From Aestuariibaculum suncheonense (GTDB lineage Bacteria; Bacteroidota; Bacteroidia; Flavobacteriales; Flavobacteriaceae), in contig NZ_JACVXC010000005.1 in NCBI RefSeq assembly GCF_014596935.1, positions 184,490 through 248,489 on the forward strand: a stretch of 64,000 nt of DNA. Direction: 5' to 3'. Of this stretch, positions 16,583 to 25,077 are shown piece by piece (the first letter of the stretch is position 1; every line of letters starts with the position of its first letter). A model generated the notes under the pieces. It was given only the letters and a program-made list of their open reading frames with translations. It ran no database searches and was not told the origin of the DNA. A program made the translations under genes and the position numbers.

Positions 16583-16614
16583 AAAAACAGCCACCTGTTT
16601 TAGGTGGCTGTTTT
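16583..16614 (-). terminator. Terminator of the lipoprotein gene at 16648
   Basis: On the minus strand AAAACAGCCACCT-AAAAC-AGGTGGCTGTTTT forms a long perfect stem followed by a T-rich stretch. It separates the 16648 gene from the metalloprotease gene. Confidence 0.85.
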
Positions 16615-16647
16615 ATCATAACATACGTTAAAAATGTAGGTATGGTT

Positions 16648-17688
16648 CTAAATTTTCACAAGCACAAGTTTTAGTAATGAAGTCGTCGAGCTTTCTAATG
16701 TTATGGTGTTTTCGTCATAATTGGTTACTGTCCAGGTTTTATTTAATAAGTTTAGAGAGGTATTGCCCAAGAAGCTTAATTCCAGCATTACTTCTAATTC
16801 TGAATCTACCATATAAGACCCATTAACCGTGTTTAAAGAATTATCGGCAACAACACTTAAATCGTTAGAGAAAGCTATGGTATAGTCTACAAAATCGCTG
16901 GTTGTGTCTATACCGGCCACAAGAAATGATTCAACTTTAAAACTGGTATCTGCCAAAATTTCTTCTAAAGTTTTCGCATCTTCTTCAGCTTCTTCCATAG
17001 TTTTTTCGGTAGCTGTACACTCATCAATACGGGTTTGTAAATCGGCGTCACTTGAAATTTCAATAGTACTATCGCCATTGATTGTTGCTGTGATTGGGTA
17101 AGAAATACTGTAGCGTTCGTCGTCACCCATACTGCTCATGTAAGTATAAAGCGCCTGATCGGTTTCTACAACAAAACTGCCAGTTTGTTCAGCATTTATA
17201 TCAAAAGTTAATATAGTAACCGGGTAGTCGATGTTTAAACAGTTAATAGCTTCTTCAGCATTGGCTTCGGCTTCGGTACATGCATCCATTAGGGCGTTGT
17301 ATTCTGCTTGACTGTTTATCGTTGCTTCGGTATAATTGCTAAGTTGAACAGTTAAAGGGAAGTGTAAAATAACGGTGTCTTCATCGTTAGTAATTGCTCC
17401 CAAAATGTTTAAGACTAGAGATAAATCTAACTGACTTAATAAAGTAATTTCCTGATTATTTACAGTAGCGGTGTAGGGGTACATGATAGACGAGCAGGAG
17501 ATGCCATCTACAAAATCGTCAAAGCTTCCGTCGTACATTGAAGTACGTTCAAAATTACTCGTTGCCGTAGAGTTGGCAGAGTTTGTGTTCGGGTTTAGTC
17601 CGCTTTCGCTATCAATTTCATCCTGACAAGAGGTTAAGGTTAATGTTGCGGCTAAAACTAAAGATGTAATGAATTTTAATTTTTTCAT
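16648..17688 (-). CDS. Lipoprotein with repeated ~100-residue modules, likely ECF-regulated
   Basis: The protein is 346 residues from the ATG at 17688; a longer in-frame start at 17727 is rejected because the lipoprotein signal (MKKLKFITSLVLAATLTLTS then Cys) begins here. The mature region contains at least two related modules: YPYTATVNNQEITLLSQLDL (~residues 70-90) and YPITATINGDSTIEISSDAD (~190-210), each followed by an acidic Glu/Ala-rich stretch with a Cys (DACTEAEANAEEAINCLN and DECTATEKTMEEAEEDAKTL). The C-terminal domain resembles a small beta-sandwich. No enzymatic motif is seen. Its upstream region carries the same bipartite motif as fecR, so it may be part of the ECF regulon. Confidence 0.7.
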   Translation of the reverse strand: MKKLKFITSLVLAATLTLTSCQDEIDSESGLNPNTNSANSTATSNFERTSMYDGSFDDFVDGISCSSIMYPYTATVNNQEITLLSQLDLSLVLNILGAITNDEDTVILHFPLTVQLSNYTEATINSQAEYNALMDACTEAEANAEEAINCLNIDYPVTILTFDINAEQTGSFVVETDQALYTYMSSMGDDERYSISYPITATINGDSTIEISSDADLQTRIDECTATEKTMEEAEEDAKTLEEILADTSFKVESFLVAGIDTTSDFVDYTIAFSNDLSVVADNSLNTVNGSYMVDSELEVMLELSFLGNTSLNLLNKTWTVTNYDENTITLESSTTSLLKLVLVKI

Positions 17689-17749
17689 GATCAATTTTTT
17701 AGGGTTGTATTTTTCTTTTTTCAGCAAATTAATTTTGCATTTCTATAGG

Positions 17750-17780
17750 TTAGACACCCACAAGAAAATTTACCCTACCC
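17750..17780 (-). promoter_or_regulatory. Putative ECF sigma promoter of the 16648 lipoprotein gene
   Basis: Minus strand GGGTAGGGTAAATT (17780-17767), nine bases, then GTGTCTAA (from 17757). The same two blocks with identical nine-base spacing occur upstream of fecR. GTGTCT resembles ECF -10 elements with a GTC core. The element lies ~65 bases upstream of the ATG at 17688. Confidence 0.65.
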
Positions 17781-17908
17781 CTTTTTTTTAAAAATTTAAA
17801 AATAATGCAATTGCTCTAATTTTAATATATTGTCACACCTTAATAACCAATTGAACTAAAAAATAACATGTTCTTTATTGGAGAGCATGCCTCAATTTTA
17901 AAATTAGA

Positions 17909-18424
17909 ATGGAAAGTAACGAAAATAAGCTTTGTGAAGAAACCTACTTTAATACCTTTTATTTACAACATGTGCAGTCGGCTTCTAACTTTGCATATTA
18001 CAAGTGTGGCGATAGCGACTCAGCTTTAGATTTTGTTCAGGATGCTTTTTCTAAAATCTGGGAGAATTGTTCTAAAATCGATTTTACAAAAGCAAAAAGT
18101 TATTTGTTTACTACGATTAATCATTTGTTTTTAAACAAGGTCAAACATGCTAAAGTGGTTATGCAATATGCTAAGGCTGTACCTTATATCGATCAAACTA
18201 ACGAAAGTCCGGAGTATATTTTACAGGAAGAAGAGTTTAAAAAGAAGTTACAAGATGCGATTGCTTTGTTAACCGAAGCACAACGAGAAGTGTTCTTGTT
18301 GAATAGAATTGAAGGAAAAAAATATCGGGAAATAGCAGAGTTATTAGGTGTGTCCCAAAAGGCAGTCGAGAAACGTATGTCGGGAGCTTTAAAGGTTTTG
18401 AGGGAACATATTGAAAATATTTAA
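17909..18424 (+). CDS. ECF-family RNA polymerase sigma factor
   Basis: This 171-residue sigma-70 family protein has region 2 (FYLQHVQSASNFAYYKCGDS then ALDFVQDAFSKIWENCSKID) and region 4 (LTEAQREVFLLNRIEGKKYR followed by EIAELLGVSQKAVEKRMSGA). It lacks regions 1 and 3, as ECF factors do. The FecR anti-sigma gene follows after 54 bases, and a TonB receptor with a signalling STN domain follows that, which is the classical FecI-FecR-FecA arrangement. No strong housekeeping promoter is obvious in the 220 bases upstream. The target motif inferred here is GGGTAGGGTAAATT-N9-GTGTCT. Confidence 0.93.
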   Translation: MESNENKLCEETYFNTFYLQHVQSASNFAYYKCGDSDSALDFVQDAFSKIWENCSKIDFTKAKSYLFTTINHLFLNKVKHAKVVMQYAKAVPYIDQTNESPEYILQEEEFKKKLQDAIALLTEAQREVFLLNRIEGKKYREIAELLGVSQKAVEKRMSGALKVLREHIENI

Positions 18425-18429
18425 AAGAC

Positions 18430-18458
18430 GGGTAGGGTAAATTAAAAGCTAAGTGTCT
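18430..18458 (+). promoter_or_regulatory. Putative ECF sigma promoter of fecR and the TonB receptor
   Basis: GGGTAGGGTAAATT (18430-18443), nine bases, then GTGTCTTA (18453-18460). It sits between the sigma gene and fecR, ~20 bases before the fecR ATG. It is identical in both blocks and spacing to the element at 17750-17780 on the other strand. Confidence 0.65.
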
Positions 18459-18478
18459 TAAAATTGTAAGCTAGAAAA

Positions 18479-19384
18479 ATGAAGAATAATAATGACATAT
18501 TAAAATGGTTTGATAATGAGTTAAGTGAGCAGGAGTTTTTAGAATTAAAACAAACTGAAAATCTTGAAATACTGGAAAAAATAGCTCATTATGCTAAACA
18601 TATGCAAGCGCCTGAAGTCGATGCTCAGGCAGCTTTGACGGCATTTAGAAATCGAAAGTTACGTAAAAAATCACCAAAAGTGATAACTTTTAATTTTAAT
18701 ACCGTGTTGAAGATTGCTGCTATTTTAGTAGTTATGTTAACGTCATCTTATTTTTTATTTTTTAATAATGATGTAAACTTTGAAACTGAAATAGCCCAAA
18801 CCGAAACGCTCACTTTACCCGATGGATCGGAGGTTATTTTAAATGCTGCTTCAAAATTGCATTATAGTAAAAAGGAGTGGCAATCTAATCGCTTACTGGA
18901 TTTAGACGGCGAAGCTTTTTTTAAGGTTCAAAAGGGAGAAAAATTCACAGTTAATACGTCTGCAGGGACTGTTCAGGTTTTAGGAACTCAGTTTAATGTT
19001 AAAAAACGTACGGGTTATTTTGAAGTACAGTGTTACGAAGGTCTGGTAGCTGTAAATTATAATAGTAAAATAGTAAAACTATCACCGGGAAAATCATTTA
19101 GAGTGGTTGATAATACTATTCAATTGGTGGACGATTTTAAAGCTGAAATACCATCTTGGCTACAGGAAGAATCATCTTTTGATAATGTGCCTTTAGGTGA
19201 AGTTCTTAAAGAGTTACAACGCCAGTATAGTATAATAGTAACATTGCAAAACGTAGATGAATCGGTATTGTTTAAAGGAGCATTTACTCACAAAAATTTA
19301 GAAATTGCTTTGAAGTCTATAACAATTCCTTTAGATTTAAATTATAAAATTGAAGGCAAGCATGTTGTACTTTCAAAGAAGTAA
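18479..19384 (+). CDS. FecR-type anti-sigma factor
   Basis: This 301-residue inner-membrane regulator has a short cytoplasmic N-terminus (~75 residues), one membrane helix (VLKIAAILVVMLTSSYFLFF, ~77-96) and a periplasmic FecR domain: TLPDGSEVILNAASKLHYSK, LLDLDGEAFFKVQKGEKFTV and VLGTQFNVK. The C-terminal ~70 residues (VPLGEVLKELQRQYSIIVTL ... HKNLEIALKSITIPLDLNYK) are the DUF4974 domain typical of Bacteroidota FecR proteins. It would hold or activate the adjacent ECF sigma according to the state of the receptor. Its 3' end overlaps the receptor start by 23 bases. Confidence 0.93.
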   Translation: MKNNNDILKWFDNELSEQEFLELKQTENLEILEKIAHYAKHMQAPEVDAQAALTAFRNRKLRKKSPKVITFNFNTVLKIAAILVVMLTSSYFLFFNNDVNFETEIAQTETLTLPDGSEVILNAASKLHYSKKEWQSNRLLDLDGEAFFKVQKGEKFTVNTSAGTVQVLGTQFNVKKRTGYFEVQCYEGLVAVNYNSKIVKLSPGKSFRVVDNTIQLVDDFKAEIPSWLQEESSFDNVPLGEVLKELQRQYSIIVTLQNVDESVLFKGAFTHKNLEIALKSITIPLDLNYKIEGKHVVLSKK

Positions 19385-21923
19385 ACACCTTAAAATAGTT
19401 TTTTGTGTTGTTCTGTTTGTAAGTCATTTTGGTTACGGACAGAACGCTGATAAAATCAAATTATCCCAGTTTATAGCAACAGTTGAACAGCAGTTTGATG
19501 TTAAGTTTTCTTATGCGTCTCAGGATGTATCTGATATTTTTATCAAAGCTCCACAATACGAATTAACACTTCAGCAGGTTATAGAATATCTAAACGTCAA
19601 AACCCTTTTAAATTTTCAGATTTTAGATAATCGTTATGTGACGGTTTCAAAAACAGATAAGCAGATTTCTGTTTGTGCCCAGGTGTTTGCAGCGGAAGAT
19701 AAACAGCCGTTGTTTGGAGCATCCATTTATATTAAAAATTCACAAACAGGAACGGTGACTGATGATCAGGGCTATTTTGAATTGAAAACCATTCCTGTGG
19801 AATCCGTTATTACCTTGTCTTATTTAGGATATAAGGACGTTGAATTGAATGCCGTTGATTTGTTTTTAGGTAATCCATCCTGTAAATCAATATTTCTGGA
19901 AGAAAACAGCGAGCAACTTAATCAGGTTGTGATCACGAAGTTTTTAACAAACGGAATACAAAAGTTGGTGGATGGAAGTACCGTATTAAACACAAAGACC
20001 TTTGGAATTTTACCCGGATTAACCGATCCTGATGTGCTACAGTCTATTCAGGCGTTGCCAGGAATTGAAAGTGTAAACGAAAGCATAGCCAATATCAATG
20101 TGCGTGGGGGCACCAATGATCAGAACTTAATCTTGTGGGATGGTATAAAAATGTATCATTCCGGTCATTTTTTTGGATTGATTTCTGCCTATAATCCCAA
20201 TTTAACGGAGAAGGTTACGGTAACAAAAAACGGTACAAGTAGTGAGTTTAGTGATGGTGTGTCGAGTACGATTGATATGCGAACAAAAAACACCCTTACG
20301 AATAAGTTTTCTGGTGGTTTTGGCGCAAATTTAATAAGTGCCGATGCGTTTTTGGAAATCCCTTTAGCGAAAGATCTGGAACTTCACATTTCAGGACGTC
20401 GCTCGTTCACCGATGTCTTTAAAACCTTTACCTATAATAATTATTTCGACAGAAGTTTTCAGGATAGCGATATTCGAACTCAAAGAGAAACCAGTGGTGA
20501 TATCGATACATCTTCTGATTTCAAATTCTACGATTATACGGCTAAACTGTTATTTAATTTAGGAGATAAGCATAAGTTTAGAGCCAATTTCATTGAAATC
20601 AATAATGATTTAGTGTACACCGAACAAGTGGTAAATACTTCAGGAGAAACTCAATCGAAATCGAGTAATTTGTCTCAGAAAAATAAGGGGTTTGGGGCAC
20701 AATGGCAGGCGAATTGGACGAATGCTTTTATAACAAAATTTAATGCCTATTATTCGAAATATAATGTTGATGCTCAGGATTATAATGTAGATTCTGATCA
20801 GTTGTTAACCCAGGCAAATGAGGTTTTAGAAACCGGTTTTAAATTGAATACACATTATAAATTCAGTAAAGACGTGACGTTTTTAAATGGTTATCAGTTT
20901 AATGAAACCGGTATTTTAAATGAAACAGCAGTAACAGTCCCTTCGTACTTTAAAATTAAAAAGGATGTGTTGCGTAATCACGCTTTGTATTCGCAATTAG
21001 AATTAAATACCGCAGAAACGTTTTTAAGAGCTGGTATTCGATTGAATTATTTCGAAAAATTTCATCGGTTTTTAGTTGAACCCCGATTGAATATCAGGCA
21101 GAAGTTGGTTGGCGCGCTTTCTTTGAAACTGGGAGGTGAATTCAAAAATCAGTCAGCCACACAAATTGTCGATTTTCAGGATGATTTTTTAGGAGTTGAA
21201 AAGCGTCGCTGGATTTTAGCAAACGAAGAATCTATTCCTATTTCTCAAAGTAAACAAAGCTCTTTAGGCGTTGAATGGAATAAAATGCATTTTAACATGG
21301 GTGTTGCTGGCTTTTATAAAAATGTAAAAGGCATCACGGCGAGTAATCAGGGGTTTTACAATAACTTTCAATACCTAAGTGCGATTGGTGAGTACAGTTC
21401 CAGAGGCCTAGAATTTCTGGTGAATAAAACGGCAAACAAGTACAGTACGTGGCTGAGTTATACTTATTCGGTAAATGAATATAGGTTTGAGACTTTTGAA
21501 CCTTCAGTTTTTTCAAATAATGTAGATATCAGGCATTCGGTTTCTCTGGCGTTTAATTATGATATTTTAGAGCATTTAAAAATATCAGTCGGCGGCATGT
21601 GGCGTTCAGGGTTGCCTTATACAAAACCTGTTGAAGGGAACGAAACGATACAATCAGGGAATAATATTTATGTGAATTACGATACCCCAAACAGTGAAAA
21701 TCTAGATGAGTTTAAGCGGGTTGATGTATCCTTGAGTTATAAATTTCAGATGTCATCTTCGGTAAATGCCTCATTAAAAGCTGGAGTGTTGAATGTAACG
21801 AATTCTAAAAATATCATCAATAGATATTATAAAATCGATCCCGATGATTCTAATAAAACGATAGAGGTAAATAATACATCATTACGATTAACACCAAATA
21901 TGAGTTTCAGAGTACTATTTTAA
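19362..21923 (+). CDS. TonB-dependent receptor with STN signalling domain
   Basis: The protein is 853 residues from the ATG at 19362 (a TTG at 19350 is rejected), with a signal peptide ending FGYGQ. The STN domain (~25-95, IKLSQFIATVEQQFDVKFSY) is the part that touches FecR. A carboxypeptidase-regulatory-like beta-sandwich follows (ASIYIKNSQTGTVTDDQGYF), then a plug with DVLQSIQALPGIESVNESIA and NVRGGTNDQNLILWDGIKMY, and a beta-barrel ending FRVLF. It imports a ligand across the outer membrane using TonB. No SusD partner is adjacent, so a polysaccharide (SusC) role is less likely than siderophore, metal or small-molecule import. It is probably translationally coupled to fecR. Confidence 0.9.
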   Translation: MLYFQRSKHLKIVFCVVLFVSHFGYGQNADKIKLSQFIATVEQQFDVKFSYASQDVSDIFIKAPQYELTLQQVIEYLNVKTLLNFQILDNRYVTVSKTDKQISVCAQVFAAEDKQPLFGASIYIKNSQTGTVTDDQGYFELKTIPVESVITLSYLGYKDVELNAVDLFLGNPSCKSIFLEENSEQLNQVVITKFLTNGIQKLVDGSTVLNTKTFGILPGLTDPDVLQSIQALPGIESVNESIANINVRGGTNDQNLILWDGIKMYHSGHFFGLISAYNPNLTEKVTVTKNGTSSEFSDGVSSTIDMRTKNTLTNKFSGGFGANLISADAFLEIPLAKDLELHISGRRSFTDVFKTFTYNNYFDRSFQDSDIRTQRETSGDIDTSSDFKFYDYTAKLLFNLGDKHKFRANFIEINNDLVYTEQVVNTSGETQSKSSNLSQKNKGFGAQWQANWTNAFITKFNAYYSKYNVDAQDYNVDSDQLLTQANEVLETGFKLNTHYKFSKDVTFLNGYQFNETGILNETAVTVPSYFKIKKDVLRNHALYSQLELNTAETFLRAGIRLNYFEKFHRFLVEPRLNIRQKLVGALSLKLGGEFKNQSATQIVDFQDDFLGVEKRRWILANEESIPISQSKQSSLGVEWNKMHFNMGVAGFYKNVKGITASNQGFYNNFQYLSAIGEYSSRGLEFLVNKTANKYSTWLSYTYSVNEYRFETFEPSVFSNNVDIRHSVSLAFNYDILEHLKISVGGMWRSGLPYTKPVEGNETIQSGNNIYVNYDTPNSENLDEFKRVDVSLSYKFQMSSSVNASLKAGVLNVTNSKNIINRYYKIDPDDSNKTIEVNNTSLRLTPNMSFRVLF

Positions 21924-22016
21924 GTAAATTTAATGTCGTTAAAACGTTAATTTTTAGCGTTGAAACGAAATTATGATTCTTTTTTTTACTTTTGATTATA
22001 ACCCTAAACATACATA

Positions 22017-23048
22017 ATGAAAAAAATAGCCTTATTCACAATCTTTGGTTTAGCAACTTTAGTGTCCAAAGCTCAAAACGATGTCGATGCCCTACTTATT
22101 GCCGGTGTTGAAAACGCCCAACGTTTTGCAAATGATTATTTAGCGCCAGCAACTAATGGTTTAATGTATAGTATGAATGCCAATTGGTTTAATACGGCAG
22201 ATGCTAAACCTTTAGGTGGTTTTGAAATCTCGCTAGTAGCAAATGCGTCTTTGGTGGGTAAATCGGATAAGTCGTTTTTAATGAATATTGCAGATTATAA
22301 TAGTCCGGATTACGATTTTACCTTGGCATTCGAAGATGCATCGGCTTCAAAACAAGTCGCTACGGCTTTGGGTGAAAATAATCCTGATATAGATATCATT
22401 ATTACAGATAAAACTAATCCGTTGTCAAGCGAACGCATCACTTTGCCTTCTGGTATTGGTAATGCCAGTGGTAATTTACTGCCTTCGGCATTTATACAGG
22501 GGAGTGTTGGTTTAATAAAAGGCATTGAGGTTAAAGCACGTTTTATGCCGGAAATAAAAACAGATGAGGTGGCTTTTAACATGTATGGAGCCGGGTTGCA
22601 ATTTGAAATGACCAAGTGGTTGCCTGCCGATAAATTATTACCTGTTGCACTTTCAGGCTTGGTGGCTTATACGCATCTTGGTGCTTCTTACGATTTAACC
22701 GAATCTTCAGGTGTTGATGGAAATAATCAAAGGTTGGAGAATGATACAAATACTTGGTTGTTTCAGTTAATAGCTTCAACTAAGCTGCCAGTTATTAATT
22801 TTTATGGAGGGGTTGGGTATATTAGCGGAAAATCCGAATCTGATTTATTAGGAACCTATATTATTACCACAGGACCTTTAAGTGGGTCTGAAGCTATAAC
22901 AGATCCATTTTCAGTTTCCAGTAAAGTTTCTGGCGTGCGAGGAACTTTAGGAACTAAATTGAAAATTGGCTTTTTCAGATTCAATGCCGAATACCATTTA
23001 GCCGAGTTTAATGCCTTTTCTGTTGGTTTAAATTTTGGTTTTAGATAA
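22017..23048 (+). CDS. DUF6588 family outer-membrane-type protein
   Basis: This 343-residue secreted protein has a signal peptide (MKKIALFTIFGLATLVSKAQ). It carries the pattern ANDYLAPATNGLMYSMNANWFNTA and AYTHLGASYD..., ending FSVGLNFGFR, which fits a beta-barrel related to Bacteroidota DUF6588 proteins. Function is unknown. A TACTTTTG -7 element at 21987-21994 could promote it independently of the sigma/FecR/receptor unit, which ends 93 bases upstream. A terminator follows. Confidence 0.7.
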   Translation: MKKIALFTIFGLATLVSKAQNDVDALLIAGVENAQRFANDYLAPATNGLMYSMNANWFNTADAKPLGGFEISLVANASLVGKSDKSFLMNIADYNSPDYDFTLAFEDASASKQVATALGENNPDIDIIITDKTNPLSSERITLPSGIGNASGNLLPSAFIQGSVGLIKGIEVKARFMPEIKTDEVAFNMYGAGLQFEMTKWLPADKLLPVALSGLVAYTHLGASYDLTESSGVDGNNQRLENDTNTWLFQLIASTKLPVINFYGGVGYISGKSESDLLGTYIITTGPLSGSEAITDPFSVSSKVSGVRGTLGTKLKIGFFRFNAEYHLAEFNAFSVGLNFGFR

Positions 23049-23076
23049 GAGTTAATTGTATAAGGAAAAATAATTC

Positions 23077-23109
23077 AAAAAGTGTGAGATTTAATCTTGC
23101 ACTTTTTTT
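23077..23109 (+). terminator. Terminator after the DUF6588 gene
   Basis: AAAAAGTGTGAGA-TTTAA-TCTTGCACTTTTTTT forms an imperfect stem followed by T residues, 29 bases after the stop. Confidence 0.75.
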
Positions 23110-23248
23110 ATTTAGAGTATATTAATTTGTAAATTTGTTAGGGAAATTCTAAGTTTTTAGCTTATTCTTGGCTAAACTATTCCCTAAGTTCTATCTTTAT
23201 AACATTGATAAAATTCAAAATACATATTAAACTATAAAACATTAACAT

Positions 23249-24175
23249 ATGAAAGTTACAGTAGTAGGCGCAGGCGCAGTGGGAGCTAGTTGCGCAGAGT
23301 ACATTGCCATTAAAAATTTTGCTTCAGAAGTCGTTTTGGTAGATATTAAGGAAGGTTTTGCGGAAGGAAAAGCCATGGATTTAATGCAAACCGCTTCGTT
23401 AAATGGTTTTGATACTAAAATTACAGGAGTAACAGGAGATTACAGTAAAACAGCAGATAGCGATATTTGTGTAATTACATCAGGAATTCCAAGAAAACCG
23501 GGTATGACTCGTGAGGAATTAATTGGTATTAATGCAGGAATTGTGAAGTCTGTGGCATCCAGCTTAATCGAATATTCCCCAAACACCATTATCATTGTAG
23601 TAAGTAATCCAATGGATACTATGACGTACTTGGTGCACAAAACAACAAACTTACCTAAAAACCGTATTATTGGTATGGGTGGTGCTTTAGATTCAGCACG
23701 TTTTAAATACCGATTAGCTGAAGCTTTAGAAGCACCTATTAGTGATGTAGACGGGATGGTTATAGGCGGACACAGCGATACCGGAATGGTACCATTAACA
23801 TCACATGCAACAAGAAACAGTGTAAAAGTATCTGAGTTTTTATCAGAAGAACGTTTACAACAAGTAGCTGAAGATACTAAAGTTGGAGGAGCAACGCTTA
23901 CTAAACTTTTAGGAACGTCGGCTTGGTATGCCCCAGGAGCAGCTGTTAGCGGATTAGTTCAGGCGATTGCCTGCGATCAGAAGAAAATGTATCCGTGTTC
24001 AACCTTATTAGAAGGAGAGTACAATTTATCTGATATCTGTATTGGTGTTCCGGTAATTTTAGGTAAAAACGGTATTGAAAGCATTGTAAATATTCCGTTA
24101 AGTGATGCCGAAAAAGCACATATGCAAGCCAGTGCCGAAGGGGTTAGAAAAACCAATGGCTTACTGGAATTATAA
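23249..24175 (+). CDS. mdh: Malate dehydrogenase
   Basis: This 308-residue NAD-dependent malate dehydrogenase of the LDH-like (MDH type 3) group interconverts malate and oxaloacetate in the TCA cycle. The dinucleotide motif GAGAVGASCAEYIA is at residues ~7-20. The substrate-binding loop ITSGIPRKPGMTREELIGIN carries the arginines that discriminate malate, and the catalytic His is in VIGGHSDTGMVPLTS. Length is typical. It is monocistronic: a terminator follows and ~200 bases precede it without another gene. A weak TATCTTTA near 23192 may be part of its promoter. Confidence 0.96.
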   Translation: MKVTVVGAGAVGASCAEYIAIKNFASEVVLVDIKEGFAEGKAMDLMQTASLNGFDTKITGVTGDYSKTADSDICVITSGIPRKPGMTREELIGINAGIVKSVASSLIEYSPNTIIIVVSNPMDTMTYLVHKTTNLPKNRIIGMGGALDSARFKYRLAEALEAPISDVDGMVIGGHSDTGMVPLTSHATRNSVKVSEFLSEERLQQVAEDTKVGGATLTKLLGTSAWYAPGAAVSGLVQAIACDQKKMYPCSTLLEGEYNLSDICIGVPVILGKNGIESIVNIPLSDAEKAHMQASAEGVRKTNGLLEL

Positions 24176-24207
24176 GATTCTATTATAAAAATTTATATAT
24201 TTTAAGG

Positions 24208-24236
24208 AAAGACTGTAGAAATACAGTCTTTTTTTT
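24208..24236 (+). terminator. mdh terminator
   Basis: GACTGTA-GAAA-TACAGTC with eight following T residues forms a perfect 7-bp stem with tetraloop. Confidence 0.88.
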
Positions 24237-24247
24237 ATATTTGGCGC

Positions 24248-24859
24248 ATGAGAACAAAATGGTACTTTGGTGCTTTAATCGTATTAATTTCCTTTTTAGG
24301 TATTTATCAGAACAGAACATCTGAACCTAATCAGGAGATTATACTGCAATTTACAGATGTTGAAGTGACATCTGATGAAGCCCATACAGCCATTTTAGAG
24401 GTAACCAGCCAACTACAGGCTATAGGAGCCGATGCCGTTCAGGTAAAGCAACTGCAAAATGGCAAAGTGGTTATCTCATACTACAGTACTGCCGATGTAG
24501 ACAGTATTAAAGAGTTATTGTCTGATGACGATTCGCTACAGGTTGGTTATGCTAATACAGCGAAAAATAACTTCCCTTCGGACGACTCTAAAGCATACAA
24601 GTTCGATGTGTTCGAAATTCACAAAGCCAATGATGTGCCGTCAGGCTTTGGAGGAAAGCACATACTTAGTGCTAAGCAGGACTTCGACAGGTTTTTTAAT
24701 CCGTACGTTTATTATTTTAATACTTCAGAAGACCTAAACGATGATCTTATTGTTGAGGTTGCGTTAAAAGTATTTAGTGATATCGCTGTTACCATAGATA
24801 ATACAGCGGGTAATATACCGGAAGTACGAGCGGGCCCAGTAACTTTAGGGTTAGCTTAA
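24248..24859 (+). CDS. Hypothetical membrane-anchored protein
   Basis: This 203-residue protein has an N-terminal hydrophobic segment (WYFGALIVLISFLGIYQN) that acts as a signal anchor. The segment after it (residues ~25-100) is a soluble alpha/beta stretch with EILQFTDVEVTSDEAHTAIL-like character. No recognised domain is present. It starts only 12 bases after the mdh terminator and precedes secDF by 218 bases. The gap before secDF has no clear promoter or terminator, so co-transcription with secDF is possible. I do not know its function. Confidence 0.65.
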   Translation: MRTKWYFGALIVLISFLGIYQNRTSEPNQEIILQFTDVEVTSDEAHTAILEVTSQLQAIGADAVQVKQLQNGKVVISYYSTADVDSIKELLSDDDSLQVGYANTAKNNFPSDDSKAYKFDVFEIHKANDVPSGFGGKHILSAKQDFDRFFNPYVYYFNTSEDLNDDLIVEVALKVFSDIAVTIDNTAGNIPEVRAGPVTLGLA

Positions 24860-25077
24860 AATAAACATCTGTTGATTATTAAGTAATCGACAACAAGTCT
24901 ATACTTCAGTTTTAAATAAAGGCTTCCCAATAACTCAAATTATATTCTTAAAACACTCTGAAAGATTTTAACCTTTTAGAATATTTACAATTTTAATTAA
25001 CTAAAAGCGTGTCAAAAAGTTAGTCATCGGTTTTGATGAATCAGATGAAGATGAATTAGACACAAAAACAACAAAAC

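Noticed and set aside
25036..25059. A 7-codon frame (MNQMKMN) just before secDF as an export-sensing arrest peptide
   Set aside because: Too short, no arrest motif and no clear hairpin; likely chance.
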